DNA of 64,000 nucleotides from assembly GCA_013821985.1 (NCBI GenBank), contig PNJQ01000001.1:62001-126000 (forward strand), read 5' to 3'. Below the pieces are notes generated by a model. The model was not told the origin of the DNA and did no database searches. It saw only the letters and a list, made by a program, of their open reading frames with translations. Each line of letters starts with the position of its first letter. Position 1 is the first letter of the stretch. The position numbers and the translations under genes are program-made. This document shows, in pieces, positions 58,941 to 64,000 of the stretch. Origin of the DNA: Opitutus sp. (GTDB taxonomy: Bacteria; Verrucomicrobiota; Verrucomicrobiia; Opitutales; Opitutaceae).

Positions 58941-59924
58941 TTAATTCTGGGCGACGACTTTGGTGCCTTCGAAATCGAACCGGAACCGCACTTCGGGCAG
59001 ACCCTTTTCCCGCATGGCGTGACGCAGTCGCGTCTTCTCCGGCGCGTAGAACATCAGAAAACCGCCGCCGCCGGCTCCGATGAGTTTTCCTCCGAGCGCT
59101 CCGTTGGCCATAGCATGATTATACCATTCGTTGATGCGGTCGTTGGTCATGCCGGAACTGCGCGCCTTTTTGCGCTGCCAGTGGACATCCATCAGGCGGG
59201 CGAATTCTTCCAAATTGCCGTTTTCAAGCGATTCGAGCGAGCGGTAGCCGAGTTCCTTCGTGAAGTGGAGATTGTCGAGCATCACCGGGTTGTTCTCCTT
59301 CGATTTGTCGTTCTGGTCCTTCAAAATTGCCGAAGCCGAGCGCGAATAACCGGTGAAGAAAAGCAGGAGATTATCCTCCAGATTGAACAGCGATTCCTCG
59401 GAAATTTTGCACGGCCGGTATTCGACCCTTCCGTCACGATGGAACGTGAATGCCGTGATACCACCGACGGCCGCGATGTATTGGTCCTGCTTGCCCACCG
59501 GTTCGCCGAGTTTGTCGATCTCGATGTGACAGGCCTCCTCGGCCAATTCGGCGGGCGAGATGAGATTTTTTTTCGCCGTATGCAGGACCTTCAGCAGCGC
59601 CGTGGTGAAGCTGCCCGATGAACCGAGACCGGTGCCGCCGGGAATGTCCGCCATGGACGTCAACTCGAGGCTGCGCCCATCCAGACCGAGCAGCGCGAAC
59701 GCTTCGCGCACGATCGGGTGCTCGAGCTGACTGGCGTGCGCGACGCGCTCGAGTTTCGAATATTTGACGATCAGGTCCGGCACGAATGTCCGGTGCAGTG
59801 TCAGGTAAACATATTTGTCGAGCGCACCGGCGACGAGAAAACCGCCGTGCTCCCGATAATACGACGGGAGGTCGGTGCCGCCACCACCAAGGGAAATGCG
59901 CAAGGGCGAACGCGTGATGATCAT
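58941..59924 (-). CDS. hddA: GHMP kinase, D-glycero-alpha-D-manno-heptose 7-phosphate kinase (HddA)-like
   Basis: The ATG ending at 59924 overlaps the upstream oxidoreductase stop (ATGA), giving 327 residues, as in HddA. Motif 1 is ITRSPLRISLGGGGTDLPSY (residues 3-22). The ATP-binding motif 2 is ADIPGGTGLGSSGSFTTALL (about residues 92-111). EIDKLGEPVGKQDQYIAAVG and the C-terminal motif 3 GGKLIGAGGGGFLMFY follow. HddA phosphorylates D-glycero-D-manno-heptose 7-phosphate at C1 in the GDP-heptose pathway. The neighbours downstream are the nucleotidyltransferase, isomerase and phosphatase that the pathway needs. It lies 37 bases above the HddC-like gene. Confidence 0.92.
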   Translation of the reverse strand: MIITRSPLRISLGGGGTDLPSYYREHGGFLVAGALDKYVYLTLHRTFVPDLIVKYSKLERVAHASQLEHPIVREAFALLGLDGRSLELTSMADIPGGTGLGSSGSFTTALLKVLHTAKKNLISPAELAEEACHIEIDKLGEPVGKQDQYIAAVGGITAFTFHRDGRVEYRPCKISEESLFNLEDNLLLFFTGYSRSASAILKDQNDKSKENNPVMLDNLHFTKELGYRSLESLENGNLEEFARLMDVHWQRKKARSSGMTNDRINEWYNHAMANGALGGKLIGAGGGGFLMFYAPEKTRLRHAMREKGLPEVRFRFDFEGTKVVAQN

Positions 59925-60958
59925 GGGGCGAGTTGGTGGAGGGAGGCCGTGTTCACCGGATAGCCGCTCTGCCGGTAGATCGATTCCACGATCTCGAGCG
60001 TGCGGGTGGCTTCGGTCAAGCCAGGGGTGGGCGCGCGGTCGAGACGGAGGTCGTCCTCGAAGGCCGCGAGCTCGCGCCGCCACGAGTCGTCGGTGGCGGG
60101 GTATTCCCAAACCTTCGTCTCGGGCGGCCCCATTTGCGGCAGCATCTTGTAGAAGGTGCATCGCTCCAATCCATAGCTGCCGCCCAGACCATCGATCGCG
60201 ATCTTCGCGTCGCGGCCATAAATCTCGAGGGAGAAGAGATTTTTCCACTCGGTGCAACTGACGTGCAGCCACGCGGTCTGTCCCTGCCCGGTGCGCAACG
60301 AGAGGAACGCGTTGTCGTCAACCGGCATGTCCCAATAGGACGTAGTGGCGTGACCCTCCACGCGCGCGAATTCGCCGAGAAACCATCCGGCGAGATCGAT
60401 CAGGTGGACGCCTTGATCGATGAGTTCGCCCCCACCCGAGAGTCGGGGATCGGCGCGCCATTCACGATCATAGCCCTTGCGCCCGCCGTGGCCATAACGT
60501 CCGCGCAGAAACATCAGCGGGCCGAGCGCGCCTTGCGCGACCAGTTCGCGGGCCTGCTGCAACGCCGGATGGAAGCGGTGATTGTAGCCGATGCGAACCT
60601 TGGCGCCCGTGCGGGCCGCGGCGGCGGCGATTGTGCGAAGTTGTCCGGCATTCAGCGCGCCGGGCTTTTCCACCAACACATGTTTACCGGCTTCCACCGC
60701 GGCGAGCGTCAGCGGAGCGAGAGCGCCGTTGATCGTTGCAACGATGCACGCATCGACGGTTGGATCGGCGAGCGCAGGGGACCAGTCCGCGATGCAAAGG
60801 CAATCTGGCGCGCTGGCTGCGAGCGTCTGGGCGCGCGCGACATCGACATCGCAGGCGTAGCGCAGCTGTCCGGGTCGCAGGGCGGCCGCGCGCTTTTTGC
60901 CGATGACACCGCAACCGGCGATCGCGTAGCGCAAGGGTGCAGGGGGCGCGTCTGGCAT
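59921..60958 (-). CDS. Gfo/Idh/MocA-family NAD(P)-dependent oxidoreductase
   Basis: 345 residues from ATG. The Rossmann start is YAIAGCGVIGKKRAAAL (residues 11-27); the conserved EKP is in KHVLVEKPGALNAGQL; and the substrate segment is IGYNHRFHPALQQAREL, LIDQGVHLIDLAGWFLGEF. The second half is the alpha/beta domain of the family. In polysaccharide loci such proteins oxidise the 3-position of UDP- or GDP-sugars or act on inositol-like substrates. It starts 3 bases after the SDR gene and is coupled to the kinase gene. The substrate is not clear. Confidence 0.9.
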   Translation of the reverse strand: MPDAPPAPLRYAIAGCGVIGKKRAAALRPGQLRYACDVDVARAQTLAASAPDCLCIADWSPALADPTVDACIVATINGALAPLTLAAVEAGKHVLVEKPGALNAGQLRTIAAAAARTGAKVRIGYNHRFHPALQQARELVAQGALGPLMFLRGRYGHGGRKGYDREWRADPRLSGGGELIDQGVHLIDLAGWFLGEFARVEGHATTSYWDMPVDDNAFLSLRTGQGQTAWLHVSCTEWKNLFSLEIYGRDAKIAIDGLGGSYGLERCTFYKMLPQMGPPETKVWEYPATDDSWRRELAAFEDDLRLDRAPTPGLTEATRTLEIVESIYRQSGYPVNTASLHQLAP

Positions 60959-60961
60959 GGG

Positions 60962-61822
60962 CTAAACGGAGAACTTGCGACCGCGGTCTTCCGGGACGAT
61001 CCGGCGCAACGTGTAAACGTCGCCCGCGAGTTCGGCGCGCAGCTGCGCGAAATTCCGCCAGGGATCCCACTGGGCGCTGATCAATTTGCCCGTGATGCCC
61101 TCGCCCTCCGAGCTGGCGAGGTGGACGCAGAGTGCCGCCCCGAGCCTCGGATCCACGGCGCCTTCCTCCGACCATTTTTTATTTTTCGCGAAAAATTCTG
61201 CGCCCGCTCGCTGGGGACCGGCCGCCAGAACCTGTTGCGTCATGCGGGTGCGCAGCGCGCCAGGCGCAACAGCGTTCACCCAGATGCAATCCTCGCGGTA
61301 TTCCTCGGCGAGCGTCTCGGTCAGGCGGACAAGGGCCGCCTTCGTGGCCGCATAAGTTGCGAGTCGAGGCATGGGGTTGGTTGCCCCGCCACCGGAAATG
61401 TTGATGATGCGCCCCGAGCGGCGCGGCTTCATGCCTCGCAAGGCGTGTTGGCACACGAGCAATACGCCCGTGACGTTAATTTGCCACGCGCGCGTCCACT
61501 CCGCCAAATCCACCGTCTCGGTCGGGCCAATCGGCCCATAAACCCCGGCGTTGTTCACGACGGTATGCAACGGCCCGACCTCTGCGGTCCGCGCGAACAG
61601 CGCGGCGACACTCGTCGGCTCGGCGACATCGGCGGTGACACCGACGAGTTTCTGGTCGGGGTTTAATCGCGGTTGCAGTTCGGCTCGGGTGCGCTCGACG
61701 TCCTCGCTCGTGCGCGCACAAAAGACGACGTGCGCGCCTTCGGCGAGAAAGGCTTCGACGATATGACGGCCGAGGCCTTGGCTGCCGCCGGTGACGAGTG
61801 TGGTGAGGCCGGGAAGTTTCAT
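60962..61822 (-). CDS. Short-chain dehydrogenase/reductase
   Basis: 286 residues; the ATG overlaps the dehydrogenase-like gene's stop (ATGA). The cofactor motif is VTGGSQGLGRHIVEAFL (residues 10-26), followed by VVNNAGVYGP. The catalytic Ser is in IINISGGGATNP, and the active pair is TYAATK (YxxxK). Then AVAPGALRTRMTQ follows. Residues after 220 (AALCVHLASSEGEGITGKLI) have the usual family ending. Length and motifs fit a classical SDR. Its place between a UDP-sugar-dehydrogenase-like gene and a Gfo/Idh/MocA gene suggests a nucleotide-sugar substrate, though nothing in the protein shows which. Confidence 0.93.
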   Translation of the reverse strand: MKLPGLTTLVTGGSQGLGRHIVEAFLAEGAHVVFCARTSEDVERTRAELQPRLNPDQKLVGVTADVAEPTSVAALFARTAEVGPLHTVVNNAGVYGPIGPTETVDLAEWTRAWQINVTGVLLVCQHALRGMKPRRSGRIINISGGGATNPMPRLATYAATKAALVRLTETLAEEYREDCIWVNAVAPGALRTRMTQQVLAAGPQRAGAEFFAKNKKWSEEGAVDPRLGAALCVHLASSEGEGITGKLISAQWDPWRNFAQLRAELAGDVYTLRRIVPEDRGRKFSV

Positions 61823-63081
61823 GGACGACCGACGGTGAGGTAGAGAAGGCCCGGGTGGCCAGCCACGACTTTTTCGACGTGGCGATTCGCGTCGATGACG
61901 ACCGGCCGGCTCATGGCGGCAAGGAGGACAGGCCAGTCATAGTTGCGAAACTCCGGCCACTCCGTGCAAATGACGACAGCGTGTGCGCCGTGCACCGCGT
62001 CGGCGGGATTTCCGAAGAGCGCAAGATCGTGATGGTCGCCATCGGTCGCGCGAATTAGCGGATCGAAGGCGCGGACGGTCACGCCGCCCGCTGCGAGCGT
62101 GCGACAAAGTTCTACCGCTGAACTGCGCCGCAATGTGCTCGTGCCCGGCGTGTAGGCGAGACCGAGCACGGCGACCGTCGGATGAGCGATGCCGGCCAGC
62201 ACGGGGGCGAGTTTGCGGGCGACCCAGCCCCGGTGACGGTCGTTGCTCTCCTTGATCGCGGGAATCAGTGCCAGGGGCACCTTCTGTTGTGCACCTAGGC
62301 CGGTGAGGGTGACCACGTCGCGCGCCAGCGTGCCGCCGGCGAACGGCCCGCCGGGATTAAGGTAGGCGCGGGCGCCGATGCGGGGCTCGCTCTTCAACCC
62401 ATCCGCGACTTCACGGGCGTCGGCACCGACAGTTTCGGACAGTGCGGCAATCTCGTTCACGAACGCAATGGACAGCGCGAGGAAGGAATTCAGGGCGTGC
62501 TTCACCATCTCGGCGGATTCCGGTCGCATCCAAAAGAGGGGCGCGCCGAGCGGGGCAAACAGCTGTTCGAGCACGCCGCGAGCGATGACAGGGGCGCCCA
62601 CGATGATCCGGGCCGGATGCTCGAATGCGTCGATGGCCTTGCCGAGCCGCAGGTTCTCGGGTGAACACGCGATCGGGTGGTGCGGAAATCGTGCGGCCAG
62701 GCGCGCGCACGATCCGACCGGGAGTTGCGACGAAACGAGCACCGGTGTGTTCGGCGCCAGTGCAGGTATTGCGCGCGCAATGCGCTCGAGCACCCACTCG
62801 GACTCAGACTGGTCGTCGGCGTTGACCGGAGTGTCGTAGCACACCCACAATAGGTCGGCGGCGGCGATCGCGGCCGGATCGATGGCGAAGCGCAGGGCGC
62901 CGCGCTTGATGCCTTGCGCGAGGAGTTCGTCGAGACCGGGCTCACGTAACGGCGCGCGCGCCGTTTCCAGTCCCGCGACGGTCGCTGCGTCAAAATCGAG
63001 GCCGATCACATCGTGATGGCGAGCGGTGCACGCCGCGGTGACAGATCCGAGATGCCAGAGGCCGAGCACGGCGACTTTCAT
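61819..63081 (-). CDS. UDP-glucose/GDP-mannose dehydrogenase-family protein, active-site Cys replaced
   Basis: 420 residues from ATG. The N-terminal Rossmann segment is VAVLGLWHLGSVTAACTARH (residues 3-22); VCYDTPVN and SPENLRLGKAIDAFEHPARI resemble the family motif PEFLREG. The catalytic lysine/asparagine segment is intact (VKHALNSFLALSIAFVNEIA). Where the family has GGSCFPKD, this protein has PFAGGTLARDVVTLT, so the catalytic cysteine is Thr. The C-terminal UDP-binding domain is present (VAVLGLAYTPGTSTLRRSSA). Without the Cys thioester step a full oxidation to uronic acid is doubtful. It may give an aldehyde or do another redox step. It is 6 bases after the membrane-protein gene upstream. 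Confidence 0.88.
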   Translation of the reverse strand: MKVAVLGLWHLGSVTAACTARHHDVIGLDFDAATVAGLETARAPLREPGLDELLAQGIKRGALRFAIDPAAIAAADLLWVCYDTPVNADDQSESEWVLERIARAIPALAPNTPVLVSSQLPVGSCARLAARFPHHPIACSPENLRLGKAIDAFEHPARIIVGAPVIARGVLEQLFAPLGAPLFWMRPESAEMVKHALNSFLALSIAFVNEIAALSETVGADAREVADGLKSEPRIGARAYLNPGGPFAGGTLARDVVTLTGLGAQQKVPLALIPAIKESNDRHRGWVARKLAPVLAGIAHPTVAVLGLAYTPGTSTLRRSSAVELCRTLAAGGVTVRAFDPLIRATDGDHHDLALFGNPADAVHGAHAVVICTEWPEFRNYDWPVLLAAMSRPVVIDANRHVEKVVAGHPGLLYLTVGRP

Positions 63082-63087
63082 GGGGAA

Positions 63088-64000
63088 TCAGGGAGCGTTA
63101 CGCTGGTAGAGCGAGAGCTGGCGGCCAAACACGCGAAATGTTTCCACGCGCTCCAAGTTGGCTTCGCACCACGCCTTGAGCTGCGGGTAGAGGCGGCGCA
63201 TTTGTTTGTCGTAAGGCCAGTGGCCAGGGCCGTCCATCTGGTCGGTGAGGACGACAAAATGGCAGAGCTTCAGACGATAGAGCATAACTTCGTCGGTGTC
63301 TTCGAGAATGCTGTTCGGCAATTGGATCACGAACGGCACCCATATTTTTTTTCGTTCGTAGCAGATGACCTGCAGGATCTGGGCGTCGAAATAGTCGACC
63401 ACCTGGTCGATGGCGATGTAGGGATTCTTTATCTGGTTCCGTCGGGCGGACTCGAAGATCCGGTCGGCCACCTCGTTGATTTTCCGAACACTCGCGAGGT
63501 CGGCTTGGACGGGGTGGATCTGCCGGTTCACGTAAAACCATCCCCCGATCCCGAGGGCGAGCATCGCCGGCGCCAGCGCAAGACGGCGTCGGAGCGGAGC
63601 CGCGTTTTCGAAGGCGATGCGGTCCCACGCGCACGCCCACAACGCCGGCACGAGCAGGACGATGCCGCCGACGAGAACGCCGAGCACGTATTCCGATTTC
63701 TGCCGGTGCAGGGTCAGCACGGCGGCGGGCAGCAGCGAAAAAATCAACGCGCTGAACATCCAAGCGCGCCGGGAGTGGGCGGACTCCCGCCGCGGTCCCC
63801 ACACCCAGAGGACCGCCACCATCGCCGTGAGCACGGCCACGGCCCAACCGAACTGCGCCCCGAGGTGCATGCGTCCAAGATTGGCGAAGATGAACTGCAC
63901 CGAATTCCAAAGATCGAGTCCGCGGAACCGCGCCGTGCTCTCCGCACCACTGACGTGGCCTACCCAGTAATAATTGTAGATCGCCTCGCGACTGTGCCAA
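63088..64000 (-). CDS. Polytopic membrane protein, GT-C-like (N-terminus outside window)
   Basis: I extended this frame by hand to the right edge: the reading frame stays open to base 64000 (HSREAIYNYYWVGHVSGAES, then the hydrophobic part), so the gene enters from outside. The visible 304 residues begin with a loop carrying conserved aromatic residues. At least four hydrophobic segments follow (FGWAVAVLTAMVAVLWVWG; AWMFSALIFSLLPAAVLTL; VLGVLVGGIVLLVPALWACA; LALAPAMLALGIGGWFYV), then a soluble C-terminal part. The ending, KLCHFVVLTDQMDGPGHWPY and RVFGRQLSLYQRN, resembles the soluble tails of ArnT/PMT-like transferases. It is the first gene seen of the right-hand operon; the next gene begins 6 bases on. 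Confidence 0.72.
   Translation of the reverse strand, partial: WHSREAIYNYYWVGHVSGAESTARFRGLDLWNSVQFIFANLGRMHLGAQFGWAVAVLTAMVAVLWVWGPRRESAHSRRAWMFSALIFSLLPAAVLTLHRQKSEYVLGVLVGGIVLLVPALWACAWDRIAFENAAPLRRRLALAPAMLALGIGGWFYVNRQIHPVQADLASVRKINEVADRIFESARRNQIKNPYIAIDQVVDYFDAQILQVICYERKKIWVPFVIQLPNSILEDTDEVMLYRLKLCHFVVLTDQMDGPGHWPYDKQMRRLYPQLKAWCEANLERVETFRVFGRQLSLYQRNAP

Noticed and set aside
1..64000. rRNA, tRNA, IS elements, integrases, prophage and CRISPR arrays
   Set aside because: None was seen: no transposase- or integrase-like product, no regular spaced direct repeats of CRISPR type, and no recognisable structural RNA. Gaps between genes are short.
1..64000. Wzx flippase, Wzy polymerase or Wzm/Wzt ABC exporter genes
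   Set aside because: Multi-membrane proteins present have GT-C, YfhO or AglD-like features rather than those of Wzx or Wzy, and no ABC ATPase Walker motifs were found, so I did not make such a call.

Overview
The window is GC-rich and densely coded. It is almost entirely a surface-polysaccharide (O-antigen/capsule/exopolysaccharide type) gene region from a Gram-negative bacterium. The outer-membrane TonB-dependent receptor with its FecR/ECF-sigma pair proves a Gram-negative envelope. The house style suggests Verrucomicrobia, Opitutaceae-like: glycosyltransferases with long N-terminal beta modules, big membrane proteins with C-terminal beta-sandwich domains, few Shine-Dalgarno sequences, and 'acgaaa'-type intergenic repeats. 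That placement is inference and was not checked by any search. No rRNA, tRNA, IS element or CRISPR array was seen, and no gene-free stretch exceeds about 205 bases.

Layout. 1-8817: a mixed-orientation block with a glycosyltransferase cut by the left edge, two large membrane proteins, an AglD/LPG-synthase-type membrane protein, two SAM methyltransferases, a sugar-nucleotide epimerase and a GtrB/DPM-like GT2. 8814-22560 (minus strand): GT2 and GT4 enzymes, a membrane protein, RmlA, RmlB and a reductase that looks like plant NRS/ER (probably replacing RmlC plus RmlD), two more GT2s, an RfbE-type epimerase and a YfhO-like membrane protein. 22721-27588: an ECF sigma - FecR - TonB-receptor trio. 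27784-28289: a ParE/RelE-type toxin-antitoxin pair. 28461-33040: a four-gene radical SAM / methyltransferase / GT2 / epimerase module. 33118-35964: a membrane protein with repeated C-terminal domains. 36141-48547: four tandem paralogous giant glycosyltransferases. 48650-52864: two paralogous membrane proteins lying tail to tail. 50768 to beyond 64000: a tightly coupled minus-strand operon.

That right-hand operon reads, in transcription order: membrane protein (cut by the edge), UDP-glucose-dehydrogenase-like protein, SDR, Gfo/Idh/MocA oxidoreductase, GHMP heptose kinase (HddA-like), nucleotidyltransferase (HddC-like), SIS isomerase (GmhA-like), HAD phosphatase (GmhB-like), transaldolase, coiled-coil protein, GT4, epimerase, membrane protein. 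The middle part makes a plausible GDP-D-glycero-alpha-D-manno-heptose pathway with a transaldolase that could affect the sedoheptulose-7-phosphate supply.

Together the genes would make activated deoxy- and heptose sugars, assemble them on the cytoplasmic face with many GT2/GT4 enzymes, and finish or transfer glycans with polytopic GT-C-like enzymes. No clear Wzx/Wzy or ABC exporter is inside the window. The most unusual features are the giant multi-GT proteins (one with a degenerate GT2 domain), the NRS/ER-like rhamnose enzyme, and three sugar-nucleotide enzymes whose usual catalytic residue is replaced.
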